From: Lithospermum erythrorhizon
Lineage: Eukaryota > Streptophyta > Magnoliopsida > Boraginales > Boraginaceae
NCBI GenBank assembly: GCA_019722365.1
Contig: JADFUC010000331.1
Span: 96,566 to 160,565, forward strand
Direction: 5' to 3'
Length of the DNA stretch: 64,000 nt
This document shows, piece after piece, positions 37,808 through 49,163 of this stretch (position 1 is the stretch's first letter; every line of letters starts with the position of its first letter). The translations under genes were made by a program, and so were the position numbers. The notes below the pieces were generated by a model, which made no database searches, was not told the DNA's origin, and saw nothing but the letters and a program-made list of their open reading frames with translations.

Positions 37808-38052
37808 TACTCCTTTTTTTCTTTTGTCTTTTAACACATTTTCATATAGATTTAAAGAAAATAACAACTACTCAAAAGTGCATTGAAAATATAAAATAAT
37901 AATTATTTGAAACTATATTATTGGTTGGCTGATAATAGTCAAAAGATACATTGAAAATGTATGTAGAAGTTCAATTTTCTATGCTAGAATGAAAAAATAT
38001 TTTGAAATAAAAAAATTAGCCTCAAATGACGAATAAAAAAATGGAGGGAGTA
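37808..38052. mobile_element. Stowaway-like MITE, second subfamily
   Basis: Left end TACTCCTTTTTTTCTTTTG and right end AAAAAAATGGAGGGAGTA, 245 bp, TA at both edges. Its interior (AAAGTGCATTGAAAATATAA, ATTGGTTGGCTGATAA) matches the MITE at 39989-40248. Confidence 0.7.
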
Positions 38053-38239
38053 TTGTCATTGATCTATCAGAAACCACAAATCAATGACAATTACGTAAAA
38101 ATATATCATTAATATATTTTGTATCAATATATACTATTAGAAATTTTTTGTCAGTATTAGGAATCATTAATTACAAATGAATGTAATGCAAAGCAAAATT
38201 TTTATTATTTATTTAAAAGGTACAAAATAAAAACTAATC

Positions 38240-39949
38240 GTAGGCACCTCGCCAGGCCGTGGTGTTCTATCAAATCGAAGAGGACCGATCAGTTCAAAAC
38301 TATAAGTCCCTAAACTTTTGTTGACGATTTGTGAGATGCTTGACTTGAGCTTGATCTTGATATGAGATTAGTATGAGCTCGGCTTGATTTGAGCTTGACT
38401 TGAGCTTGATTTGACTTGATTTGAGTTGGATTTGGGATGTAGTTCTACGAGCTGGGACATTGTCCTAGCCTTGATTGACTCGGCACCTGGCCCGACTCGA
38501 TATGGTTCGAAGCCTGGGAGTCTTAGCAACAGAGCCCCCCGTGTTGCTTCGCGCTGAATCGATCTTGGCCTTTGACTCGATCTCCGGGTTTATGTTAGAC
38601 TGATGGACTTGACGCAGCATCTCAGCCGCTGGTCTTCACCTTTTGTGGTGGAATTAAGGGATGTTCTCGTGTGGACCGCAGAATGAATTTTAGCTACTAT
38701 TTCTTGCGACTTAGTAGTCAGGCTACCTGCCTTTAAGGGACTTGATTTCTATGATAGAACCCCGAGCTCTTAAGTTGTGTGGAGTGACAGCAAGCAAGTT
38801 ATCGAAACAATGTACGCTTCTTACTTGTACTACAGCGGCCTTAACAACGTGTTGCTGTAGAATGGGGCTTAGTGAGATTTGACGCGTCACTTGGATTTTG
38901 ATTTAAGCTGTGAAGCAATGTATGCTTCTAGCTTGTACTACATGGGCCTTAAATACTATTGTTGTATCGATGATCTAGATGAAGCGTCGAGTATCCCAAC
39001 TCTTGTTGATGAGACACCGATCGACGATGTGTCATGGTTTCCCCGCCTCGAACCAATTTTATGGATCGAATGTTCAAGATATTTCCTATATTTGAACTCA
39101 CTTTTAATCAAACTTGAGAATTTTCAAATGTTCATGCATGATTTATGAATAATCAGGTACTTTTAGCTTATTCCTGAATATTCGAAGCATTCCTGAGAGA
39201 TCTGTGTCAGATTCTCATAAGATTTTGCTTTTGATTTGAAGAATTATTACTTTTGTGCAATAATTCTTGATTTCAGGCGCCTATTTTAGGCTTCCGGAGG
39301 TATTTTCCAGCCATCCAGAGGGCGACCGGTGGTTCAAAAGATTTAACTTTGAGAATTTCCTGTGAGGTGTCCGTATTGTATTTCATTTTCTCGAATGAAA
39401 ATGGATGTCAATTTCGAAAATATAAGGGTATTTATAAACTTCGTATTTGAATACTGCTCGATTGGTTGGTTTGATTTCGTGTGGATCACGATCTTATTCG
39501 TCAATTTCGGCAAAGATTCCGAATACCTGGATATTTAGGAATTAATTCTCCTTCAAGAAATCAAAATAGGTGCCTATTTTGATTATGGTTCCGGATTTTA
39601 GGTCAAATGCATTTTCATATTGATCCCGCACCTTGTGGAGCATTTATTTCGAGCCACATAACTTCTGGAGTCTCCATTTTGATCCCCGAAACTTTTGAAG
39701 CCTCAATTTTAGCCCATGTGGCCGATTAATCCAATAAAGTTGAGATTTGTTCTCGAACCCTAAATTTAATGAACTCTTTAATTCGAGCTATTTTCCAAAA
39801 TCATTGTTTCTGTGACGAAAATACATTAAATTTAGGGCTTGATTGAGAACCCTAGCCACGTGTCATTTTTTAGTGGCTCGATTTTAATTAATTTGATTAA
39901 GTCATCTTAATCATTTTAATTATATTTTAATAAATTTTCACTGTCTACA
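38240..39949 (-). mobile_element. Solo LTR of the Tat/Ogre-like family
   Basis: The minus strand starts at 39949 with TGTAGACAGTGAAAATTT, almost the start of the LTR at 43019 (TGTAGACAGTCGAAATTT), and shares CTAAATTTAATG/TTAGGG, CACGTG and AGCCCTAAATT-type blocks in the same order. The far end has GATTTGAGTTGGATTTGG-like repeats that match 44527-44580 in reverse. The left edge is approximate and I could not confirm a target duplication. An open frame at 38879-39148 inside it is probably meaningless. Confidence 0.6.
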
Positions 39950-39988
39950 ATGAATGCATAATTTATATCAAGTATATTTTAAAACAAC

Positions 39989-40248
39989 TACTCCCTCCGA
40001 TTTCTTTTACTTGTCGTCACGGAAACTTGCATGTATTATGGAAAAGTAAGTAATCCAAAATGTGCATTGAAAATGTAGAATATAAATTAGTGAAGTATAT
40101 CGTTGATTGGTTGATAAGTTCAATAGAAAAGTAGTCCAAAAATTATATTTAAAATGTAAAATTATAATTTATTAAAATAGAATGATAATTATTTTGAAAC
40201 AAAAAAATTATCTTAGAATGACAAGCTAATAAAAAAAGCTGAAGAGTA
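39989..40248. mobile_element. Stowaway-like MITE next to the RRM-like gene
   Basis: It begins TACTCCCTCCGATTTCTTTT and ends in ACAAGCTAATAAAAAAAGC…GAGTA, 260 bp, related to 37808-38052. It ends 17 bp beyond the stop codon of the RRM-like gene and so probably supplies part of its 3' untranslated region or polyadenylation region. Confidence 0.75.
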
Positions 40249-40264
40249 TTATATATCTACTTTT

Positions 40265-41146
40265 TCATTTAATCATGGGTGGTGGTGAAGAAAAGCTAGT
40301 GCGTTTTGGCACAAATTTGCGCATCCAAACATGTTTCCCGTTGATGGTAAATTTAGCCTTGGTCATCCCATTGAGAATGAAGTTAATGAAGGATGGATTA
40401 TGAAACACTATTCGAGCAAATAGAGCTTGTTCATCATTCTTCACCTCTTGCATATAGATGGACTCTACACAATCTCCAAAAATTCTTGTAAAGAAATCTT
40501 TCACTTCCCACTCAGCCACTGGATACCCCTTGGAGAACGTAACAAACATGGTTCTATTTTCTCGAAGAATTCCACTTGATGGAGATTTTGTAATAGAAGA
40601 CTCACTATCATGAATATTATTGACAAGGTCCTGATTCTGAACGCATTGTTGGGAAAGGGAATGGGACATCATCATATTACTACCTTGTGCCAAAGAAGAT
40701 GCGACATTATTTCTCTTCATGGCATTGTCCATTATATCATTTAATGCTTTTGTGCATACTTCATTTAGTGCTTTTCCAATCCCATTCAAGACATCATCTC
40801 TATTTTCATGAAAAAATTGGAGAGAGATTTCCTCCTTCAAAATGTTTTGTGTGAGAGAAATTTCATTTCCATCAATCAAGAAAAGAAACTGAAGATCATT
40901 GATGTATTTGAGACATATAATGGCCTCGTCTGCTAATTCATTAACCAAAAATATGGGTAACGCTAAAATCCGAGAAACAACCTTTCGAAACCCTGCACGC
41001 TCCAACCAAATCCAAAATGCCATTACCTGCATGGCCTCAACTGGATCACGCAAGAACTCATCAACAAGGAGAGAGTATAGTGATCTATCGATTGAGTGAA
41101 AAAGCTTAAATTCATCCATTGACATGGAAAAAGATTTAGAACTCAT
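40265..41146 (-). CDS. Plant protein with C-terminal RRM-like domain
   Basis: A 293-residue uninterrupted protein. The first ATG (41144-41146, MSSKSFSMSMDEFKLF) is the preferred start; upstream in frame there is only a GTG. Residues 1-90 (DEFKLFHSIDRSLY, DPVEAMQVMAFWIWLERAGF) form a helical N-terminal region that I recall from a plant-specific family of uncharacterised RRM proteins. A polar linker (about 140-195) follows. Residues 198-281 form an RRM-like fold: RNP2-like MFVTFS (200-205) and a degenerate RNP1-like LFARIVFHN (242-250), then GKHVWMRKFVPK. Weak RNP aromatic residues mean RNA binding is inferred. The bases just before the ATG, TTTGATATCTCTCAG, look like a 3' splice site, so a 5' untranslated or coding exon may lie upstream. 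Codon use and openness suggest a real gene; expression is unknown. Confidence 0.82.
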   Translation of the reverse strand: MSSKSFSMSMDEFKLFHSIDRSLYSLLVDEFLRDPVEAMQVMAFWIWLERAGFRKVVSRILALPIFLVNELADEAIICLKYINDLQFLFLIDGNEISLTQNILKEEISLQFFHENRDDVLNGIGKALNEVCTKALNDIMDNAMKRNNVASSLAQGSNMMMSHSLSQQCVQNQDLVNNIHDSESSITKSPSSGILRENRTMFVTFSKGYPVAEWEVKDFFTRIFGDCVESIYMQEVKNDEQALFARIVFHNPSFINFILNGMTKAKFTINGKHVWMRKFVPKRTSFSSPPPMIK

Positions 41147-43018
41147 TCTGAGAGATATCAAATAAAACCTGTTCACATTAACAAAAAAGGAAAAATTTTA
41201 GTATTTAGAATTCAAATGTTAATAAGTCCAAATTGAAGTCATACAATTAGTGGCGAACCGTGACTTTTTATTTTGGGGTGACGAATAAATTATTACAACC
41301 AAATAAGAAAAATTAAAAAAATAAATTTTTATGGCGAATCAAATAAATTTTAAAAATGATGTAGTAAATTTTATCTTTTAATAGTAGCTTTAGTAGCTTT
41401 CTATTTTTTACAAAAATACGGGGAGACTGCTCTCTTACGATTCCTGTAGATCAATCTTTGCATACAAGTTTAGATGCAATGGAAATACTAAAAAGATTAG
41501 AAATACAAAATATTGTAGTATATGCTTCCATGAAAAGGAAAAAGAAGGTAATTAGTATTTTTGCATATATATATACACTTGTTCATTGCAAATTCGCAAC
41601 AAAATTCTGAAAATAATATAAATGAGGTTTGCAAGAGAAAATAATCCATCTTCTTTATCTTCTTGATGAATCAAGTAGAACAAAAGGAAATTGATTGAAT
41701 ACAATCTATTACTCCTATACCATAAAAAAATTTAAGATTTTTGGGATTCATCGAACAACATAGTTTTGGAATGTAGACTATACCTTCTTGATTCACTACT
41801 TTAATTGAAACTAAATTCATACGAGACTCTTAATTTATAGAAAATTTAGATTTTACGAAGTATTTAAAAATTAAAGTTGGAATGAATTTCAATTTGTCTT
41901 TATTATTAATTTTTAATAATTACGATGAAATAAGATTTACTAGATATGGAATCATTTTGAAACAATATCAATCTTTAGTTGGTGAGAATTTATGACATCC
42001 ACTGTATATATTGGTCTTATTCAGAGATTATCAATTTGGTCAATGTCTAGGTAACCTTTCTACACATGTCCAACATGTAAAAAGAACTACACTGGCCAAA
42101 TACTTTAGGTAACAAGCCAAAGAAATTATTCAAAATTCATCTAATTGTCCAACTGTTTTTGTCTTACATTATTTTAATAGTTATTATTACTTCCACATTA
42201 ATCACTTTGACTTCTTGTTTTTTAATGTTTTTTAAAAGTCATAAATTATTCTTTCTTACTTTCTCTAAGAGTCCATTTGTCTTTTGTTTTTTCTTTTCGC
42301 TTCTTGATCAACATTTATATCTCTAATATCTAAGTAAATGTACATCAATTTCCCTAAAATGTACTCTAAATCACTATTTTTTTTAAGATTGATTTTTATG
42401 TTTATTTTTTAGCAGATTCCCTATTATTCACTTTGCTATTGAAAAAATAATAAAGAGAGTATAAATTTAGGGGTAAAGAGAGTGGTGAATAATTTTATGG
42501 GGGACAACTTAGCTTATTTTAGCGGAGCTGAAAAAACACCATATTTTTCATTTTTAGTGATTTTCCCCAAAATTTTCTCTAAAATGCACTCATAATCATC
42601 ACTTTTCTTATTTTAGGGGCTAACGTTTTATATATGTACTTTAATAGCTTTCCTATTATCCATCCAAAACATAAAAATAAATTTTTTCAAGATTTTTAAT
42701 AATGAAAAAGAAAAGATAAATAATATAGGGAGCAGTACAAATTTGAGGTGTGTGCAAATTTTTTTAGGGGCTCAAGTTATTTTAGGGGAGCTGAAAAAGC
42801 ATCATTTTATCAAATTTTTATTTTTTTCAACCCCTATTATAGCTTTTAGGGGAGCTGATGCACATGTTCTAACACTTGTAAATATCTGAATAAATATTAT
42901 GTTTCTTCCGTTTCTATCCCACGAATCCTAATAGAAGATAAATACTAATAATTCTATTTCTTAATTAATAATTAGCAACTTGAAGAGTCTTGAAGTTAAC
43001 GACTAATAATTCTACGTT
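41147..43018. other. Upstream region of the RRM-like gene; AT-rich, one tandem duplication
   Basis: A minus-strand TATATATAT at about 41566-41574 could be a TATA element. 42345-42540 and 42560-42795 are diverged tandem copies: both contain CCCTAAAATG/CTCTAAAATG…CACT, TTTTAGCGGAGCTGAAAAA or TTTTAGGGGAGCTGAAAAA, and a run of U-rich sequence. No other gene is seen. Confidence 0.45.
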
Positions 43019-44981
43019 TGTAGACAGTCGAAATTTATTAATAAATTTAATAAAAATTTATTTATTTTAATTGGTGAAATCGATTAAAAAAATTGATCAC
43101 ACGAGCTACACGTGACAATTAGGTTTCAACCCGAACCCTAATAAAAATTGAACACGTGTGAAATGATAAGGGTTCCCGGGAATTAAGCCTCTGAAATTAA
43201 ATTAAAGTCGAAATTAGGGTTTTATCATTAATTAACCCTAAATTTTAACTCAAACGAGGGTTTTTGAGAAAATAGCCCCGAATTAAATGTCAATCGAAGC
43301 TAGGGCTCGAAAATCCCCAAATTTATGACAATAAAATCGGCTATTTGGCCTGAAATGGGAGTTCGAGCTTGGGACTTCAAAATAAAGACTACAGAAAAGC
43401 GGGTTTAAAAGCGAACACTCTCGAAAAGTTAGGGGCTAATATGAAAATGGTTTGACCTAAAAATGAATCATGACCTTCTTGATTATTCATAGCCTTATTA
43501 TGCTTGGAGTAAGAACAATGTAATTTCCATAAAATGTCAGCCCAGTCGAATGCGCCTCAAATTCAACGATTAAGATCAAAATCCGAGGTAATTATGGATC
43601 AACTTGATCGAGAAGAGAGTCCAGAAAGCCTATAAATACACCTTTATATGACGAAAATTCATCCCTAAACACAATAAAAAATACAACAAAAAGCTCCTAG
43701 CATAAGAACAACTCAGAAGGTATTTCTTCATAGAAAACCTCTGAAGATTGTTACTTTATCAGGAGAAAAATATCAAATCTTCAACCTATAAACCTAAGCA
43801 GTTTTACAAATTACAGAACTAAGTAGAAGAACACAAAAATCTTTAATTTCAGATCAAAATAGGCTGCCTAGAATTAGGAACAAGGTTGAATTCTTGCCTA
43901 AGCCGGTAATTTCTGGTCAGACCAAAAATAGATGAGAATATGATCATTCGGATTTTATAAATCAAATAAACTTTAAATTAAGCTATAAATGCCCACATGT
44001 AAATCATAGACAAAATATAAAATTTGCATAGCACACAATACAAGTATCGAAAACACGGAATAAAATTTAAGGCATCACTTTTTGGCCCAGTACAATCATA
44101 TATACACACGGATAGCACACGAGCTGGGGAGAAAGACTCTAAACTTACTGAACTAGGATTCTGGTTATTGCTAGATCATTTGCTAAGACCTTTATTTGTG
44201 TGGACACAAAGCAAATCGAGTCTAAGTCCCTTTTGTTCAAAGTCTATCGACCAGATCAAGTCCAATGTCGTGTATACGCTACTAAGGCTTCAGTACCGGA
44301 CCATATCAGTCAAAATGAGTCTCGGGAGCTAAAGTCTTATCCGAGTCTAGAGATCGCGTCACAGACTCTTATCGATACCAGCGTTCAAATTGAGGCATAA
44401 ATCCAGAAGTTCGGCTTAGGATCATTGTGGTCCAAACATAAATTCAAATTCATTTCGAGGATCCTTGCTGACGGTTGAGCACAAATCAAACACAAATCCA
44501 GCCCCAAATAGGCGCCCAATTCAAGTCTTGAAGTCTAAATCAAGTCGAAGACTACACCAAATCCAAGTCCAACATCTCAAGAGTTAGAAGTGCGTTTAAA
44601 GAGCAATAGACTGATAGTCGGACCTCTATCGTTTGATAAACTTTCTTCGTACCTAGATAGAATTTCCCCAAAGTGGTTTTATTGTATTGGTGCGTATATG
44701 CATAATTAACAAAATCTTTCTAGCAGTTACAAATCTTGGAAACGCCCGGTTAGGACTATCTCTGAGGTCTACAGTACAAATATATTGCAGAGGAAACCTT
44801 ATAAAAGTACATAGGTAACTTCTGAGCGGACCTCAGGCACCTAAAATTGCCAAAATGTCCTGTCCCTAGATGCGATATGGGCTTGAAGATGCAGGGGGGA
44901 GGCCTAGAGCCTACCCAACGAGTGTTAAATACATCCCGGCTATGGTTCTATACCCGGCTCCAGCAGCCAAGAGAGTCCTAC
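43019..44981 (+). mobile_element. 5' LTR of a large Tat/Ogre-like Ty3/gypsy element
   Basis: 43019-43480 matches 63523-64000 closely (CGAACCCTAATAAAAAT, AATGATAAGGGTTCC, TCATTAATTAACCCTAAATT, AGCCCCGAATTAAATGTCAA), so the two are the LTR pair of one element. It starts TGTAGACAGTCG. CTATAAATACACC at 43630-43642 is a good TATA box for the element's own promoter. The end is set by the primer-binding site at about 44982. At nearly 2 kb the LTR is long, as in Tat/Ogre elements. Open frames inside it are not real. Confidence 0.8.
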
Positions 44982-44999
44982 TGGCGACTCTACCCAACT
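44982..44999 (+). other. Candidate primer-binding site of the Tat/Ogre-like element
   Basis: TGGCGACTCTACCC resembles the tRNA-Arg-type primer-binding site (TGGCGACTC…) used by Tat/Ogre gypsy elements. It lies at the expected place between LTR and gag. The match weakens after about 11 bases. Confidence 0.5.
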
Positions 45000-45415
45000 C
45001 CTATGTGCCAGTAATGATGGTAGGAGTTATGATCTGGAAAACAGAGTTGCTCTTACAAAAGTGATCTAGGACTTAGCTAAACAAGTACTGCTTGCCGGAG
45101 ACGACTCATTATCCCAGCAGTTGGGAAGGTAGTTGATCACGAGCATCGAACCTGGCTTGACTAAAGCTAGCCTAAGGGGAGGCCAGGCCTACAAAGGCGC
45201 TACTCCCTCTAAAGCTACGGAAGACATGAATTCTCATGACGAGCCTCGGCAAAGGCGGCTTGACAAAGTCTGAAATCCACTAGTTGTCTTGCAGCAAAAC
45301 CATTTACGCGGCACAAGCGGGGGGAGTTTGTACTAAGGGCAATAAAGACAATTCGGAGATATCACTCCCGCCATTACTCACATCGAGCCACGCACATCCG
45401 CGCCGTCGGCTAAAG

Positions 45416-45634
45416 ATGCCACTACGGTATCGGCCCCCAAAATTCCAACAATTTAATGGAGTTGGAAACCCCCAAGCAGCCAGCGCGCGGGGATGCACGG
45501 AGATCCGCCCCCGTAGAGACATGCTAGCAATCTTTGGCGCGCACGGAGATCACATGGTCAAGCGGTTGATCCGATCACTCAAAGGAAAGCAGCGTTTGAT
45601 GGTATATGCAGCTGGGGCCGGCTACTATAAATAA
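45416..45634 (+). pseudogene. Gypsy gag, N-terminal capsid fragment
   Basis: Gag forms the virus-like particle of the retrotransposon. RPPKFQQFNGVGNPQ (about 45431-45475) and GAHGDHMVKRLIRSLKGK (45536-45590) are the well-known blocks of plant Ty3/gypsy gag, normally about 20-25 residues apart as here. The fragment then loses frame at the usual FDWY position. It is broken and not functional. Confidence 0.75.
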
Positions 45635-46202
45635 TTGGACCACGGCTAGAATGCGAGTTCTTTTCGTTTCTTGGCCTTGACGAAAGGTTAGCATGATAGA
45701 ACTAACTTGACGCTAAGTAGCATAAAGGTGAGCGGTAGCAAACTTCATAAATAGATGGAGAAGTCTGTGCCTTAAATGCAAAGATAAGCTACTCGGCGTT
45801 AGCTATCAGCATGTGCATGAGCTATCTATTTTTCCATCTTCCCCTTCCGTCCAGTTTAGGCATGAATTTGGATGGAAATTCATTCAAATAAGGGTATAAT
45901 TTTGGAATTGAACATATACTATACATTTTGGAAATTATCTTGCCCGCGACATTCGGCTGACTATTAGTAGAGCCCGTGATATGGGCTAACCATAGCTGCA
46001 AATAAGGAAAGGATGTTGCGCCGGTATTTGCACGCTTCGATGCCAAATCACGAGGTTAAAGACCAGAGACAACCCCTTCCTAAGAGCTGAGAAAAATATA
46101 GATCATATTTGTGACTTGAGAAGTCAATAAGATTTTCTTTCAAAACTAAAAAGCAGAGGAGTCTTGATCTGTTGAGAAAGAAAACGTCTCTCGCAGAAAG
46201 AA

Positions 46203-46484
46203 ATGTGGGCCAAAGAATATCCATTCTTTGACTCTGACATTCCAGGGAGGTTTGAAGAGCTGCTAAAGGCCAGCTTCATAAATTTTGAATTTCAAATGCC
46301 CGAGGAAGCAAATAGAAGCACTGAAAAGGATTACTGCAAGTACCACAGAGTATTGGCTCATCCTATAGAGAAGTGCTTCATATTCAAAGAGAAGGTGATG
46401 GACTTAGCCCGACAGGAGACAATCTTGTTGGAAGAAGACAAAGTTTATTGCTTTAGCGCAGCTCTTTATAGTCATCCGACCTAG
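46203..46484 (+). pseudogene. Gypsy gag, C-terminal fragment
   Basis: KEYPFFDSDIPGRFEELL followed by PEEANRSTEKDY and YCKYHRVLAHPIEKCF is the gag/protease junction region of plant Ty3/gypsy polyproteins; the Cys/His cluster (CKYHR-x-x-x-HP-x-x-KC) replaces a normal CCHC knuckle in this lineage. It ends at a premature stop (46482-46484). Confidence 0.85.
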
Positions 46485-46632
46485 TAAGTCAAGGTACCGG
46501 AGCTTAGGTGAGTAAGCTCGAGCCCGGGAAAACATGGGCAGATTACTCCAGCGACTCCGATCACGAGTCATGCCTTATGTCTTGAGATAAAGACTTCGAC
46601 CATGACAGACCAAGAGGCGCCTAAAACCTTCT

Positions 46633-46800
46633 ACATTACATGACGAAGACTTACCTCAAGAGGATGCTGATCACAACCGACCTCTTTACGTGTCTGGCTA
46701 TATATGTGAAAGAAGGATCAGCAGAATGTTGGTAGATGGAGGATCAGTTGTGAACATCCTACCACTCCAAACATTGAAACTCTTGGGAATATCCACCTGA
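46633..46800 (+). pseudogene. Gypsy aspartic protease, N-terminal fragment
   Basis: NRPLYVSGYICERRISRM and LVDGGSVVNILPLQTLKLLG show the retropepsin of this lineage; the catalytic Asp codon is at 46735-46737 in the DGGS motif. The frame ends at TGA (46798-46800), at the edge of an inserted LINE tail. The rest of the domain resumes near 47240. Confidence 0.85.
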
Positions 46801-46804
46801 CAGT

Positions 46805-47230
46805 ATAGCGGTCATTATATTATTATTATTTTGTTTGAACCACTTCAGGGCTTCGTGTTAATTAAAATAAAATTAATTGTCAATACATCGTTTTGGAGAA
46901 AAACTCCACCAAGCAAAATAAAACCTTAAATCCTATCTAGAGTAAGGCCTGGCATACTTAAACATAAGCCAAAGCACGGTAAAAATAATACATAATCGAA
47001 GTACAACTGATACAAAAGCGAATACAATGACAAAATAGATAACACCCCACAAGTGGGTGACCAATCTTCCGCTGCAAAAACCTTAAACTTGGACTCTGAA
47101 TCAGCCACGGATGTATAGGAGACCTAATACAAAGGTTCAATCAAAAAGCGACCAAGAGCCATAGGGAAAGTAGCCACTACGTTTGGCAATAAAATTGGCT
47201 GGATATTACCTAAATGGATTTCGTGATCGA
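46805..47230 (-). mobile_element. LINE 3' end inserted in the gypsy protease
   Basis: The minus strand has the LINE tail sequence TGTATTGACAATTAATTTTA and TTAATTAACACGAAGCCCTG, matching the ends at 13.9 and 4.5 kb, and upstream NFIAKRSG from the end of RNase H. The poly(A) is replaced by an AATAAT run (46812-46833). About 0.43 kb, 5'-truncated. Confidence 0.7.
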
Positions 47231-47239
47231 TACCCAATC

Positions 47240-47587
47240 GAATACAATACATTCTTGGGATAGCCAGTAGCACTTAATCACCTCGACCATAAATCAGTAA
47301 TGCAGTACTACAAAAGTGGCCTTGAGAAAAGAATGATTAAGGCTGAAAATCCGCCGCATTCTAAGAATGTGACTTTCTACGAGAAGCCAAATGCTTGCTC
47401 CCGGAAAAGAAGGCGGTTGAGCCCCAAACGCCAAAGAGGCCTCGGCGCCCGAGTGAGCCAGCAGTCCTTCCAAAGGGCGAACTTCTACGAAAGCATTAGA
47501 GGCTCCCTTTGTACCCTTGACCCGGTGGAAAAGGTAAAACTGACACCATTAAAGTCGAGCATGGAACCGTAGGACCAAAGGCTTATG
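47240..47587 (+). pseudogene. Gypsy protease C-terminus and protease-RT linker
   Basis: ILG-stop-PV (expected LLGRPW) at about 47254, then MQYYKSGLEKRMIKAENPP and VTFYEK continue the same polyprotein past the LINE. A basic stretch (CSRKRRRLSPKRQRG) follows. The segment ends where the copia-type LTR begins. Confidence 0.65.
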
Positions 47588-47934
47588 TGTTGGAAATCAA
47601 TGAAAAATTGATTCCCTTTTATTATGCCCGTTGCGACAATTGTGTATCAATTCATTTTACATAGGCCGGTTAAGTGTTGATTCTTTGGAACTTGAGTGGC
47701 ACTTAGTAGTTGTATATTCTTAGTGTGGGTTCTCATGAAATAATTTAAGGGGTTATGACGATTCTTAGATCTTCTTTCGTGTCGTTATAATAATAGTAAT
47801 TGGTCAATTATTATTATTATACAACTATAAATATCTGAGCCTAGAAGGTCCTTACATCTGGTAAATATTCAAATTATATTTCATGCATGGGGGAATTAAG
47901 CGAGACTTATAAATTGAGAGAGATGTCTACCAGC

Positions 47935-48006
<72 letters not shown>

Positions 48007-48658
48007 CAAATATATATTGATGAACACGGTGGTTAAACTGCAAGTTTAATCGATTAAGCGATGAAATTGATGAATAAGCGATAAGTTATTTGATAGTGGC
48101 TTTCGTTAGTATTTTAATTGACTTGTTAAGTTAATTAAAATGAAACAACTTCAGCTAGTGACTCGTTATTTGATTAGCAGCACATAACGATCTGATTAAG
48201 TTAGCGAGTTAAACTAATTTCTTAACGAGTTGCTTAGCAATTGAAAAATTAGCAAATGGTATTTAAAAAGAAAGGAAAAGGTTTTTTAATATGAGTGAAA
48301 TCAAAACCACGCCTCTACACCTAGAACCGTCGCCCCTCCCCTTTGGAAGAGTTTTCTCTTCCATTTTGTTCCTCAATAACTCTAGCAATTTCAAGCTCTC
48401 GAATTCGATTCCCTCCTAGTGTGTACAATCTAGAGGACATCCTTTTGGTGTTGGACAAGCGATTGGAGAGGCTTTTGCAAGGGATTCACGCGAGGCATTG
48501 TCTTGAGGAGGTTGATTTAATTGCGTCTTCGACCTTATGTAGAAAGTACTCGTCGTATAAGTAATTATGTGGTTTTAGATTAATTTATGTCATTTTGAGG
48601 ATCCGGGATGTATGAATTGGTGTTTAATCACAAGTATAATTCATACTAGATTCTAACA
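47588..48658 (+). mobile_element. Copia-type solo LTR
   Basis: It starts TGTTGGAAATC and ends TTCTAACA, the inverted termini typical of plant Ty1/copia LTRs; length 1071 bp. AACTATAAATATC at about 47824-47836 is a TATA-like box. Linker coding sequence of the host gypsy element continues on both sides, so this is an insertion. The flanks TTATG and ATGAG share only ATG, so the duplication is not clean. An open frame at 48343-48564 lies within the LTR and is probably not a gene. Confidence 0.75.
47936..48002. repeat. (TA)n microsatellite
   Basis: About 33 uninterrupted TA units inside the copia-type LTR. Confidence 0.98.
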
Positions 48659-49163
48659 ATGAGCCTCTGGTCAATGCCGGATGCCCCACAAGAAGGCAAA
48701 ACCTTGGGAGGTTGCCATTAGAAGTTACCGGGGTCAAAATACACGGTCTAAATGAAACTCAAAAAATCTTTGCGACAAAAGGGCATACCGTGAAGTCCTC
48801 GGCTGGACTCGGATATGTTCCTAACTCCCCTCTGCGGATCCTAATCAAGCGGGTAAATAACTGCCACATATCCGTAGTAGAAGAGTCTTCTACGGAAGAC
48901 AGAAAGACGAATAAACGAAGGTCCGTCTTAAGGCTTAGGCGAAGTAATAAGACGACCCAAGAAGGTCTATTTTGGATAAAATTTGGGAAATGACCCCCAA
49001 TCATATTAAGGGCAATTAGAAGGAGGAAGAAAGCTCGAGACTCATCCTTTAACATAGAAGAAAGAAGACAAAGGCATCTTTGGACAAGACATGCTTAGGT
49101 GAACAATGTCGCGTCAAGGTCACCGTCCTTGAAGAAGTAATGAAGGAAAAGTTCATAGCCCGA
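48659..49163 (+). pseudogene. Gypsy protease-RT linker (continued)
   Basis: At 48712-48993 the plus strand encodes PLEVTGVKIHGLNETQ and SAGLGYVPNSPLRILIKR, then a Ser/Lys/Arg-rich tract. These are conserved landmarks between protease and RT in plant Tat/Ogre-like gypsy polyproteins. The reading is cut at 49164 by a nested element. Confidence 0.75.

Noticed and set aside
41147..41176. GTG-initiated ten-residue extension of the RRM-like protein
   Set aside because: Plant nuclear genes start at ATG; the preceding bases look like an intron 3' end instead.
44024..44332. 102-codon frame after the TATA box of the large LTR
   Set aside because: It lies within the LTR, before the primer-binding site, and has no similarity to gag.
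48343..48564. 73-codon frame in the copia-type LTR
   Set aside because: It lies in the LTR between TATA and the 3' terminus and has no homology.
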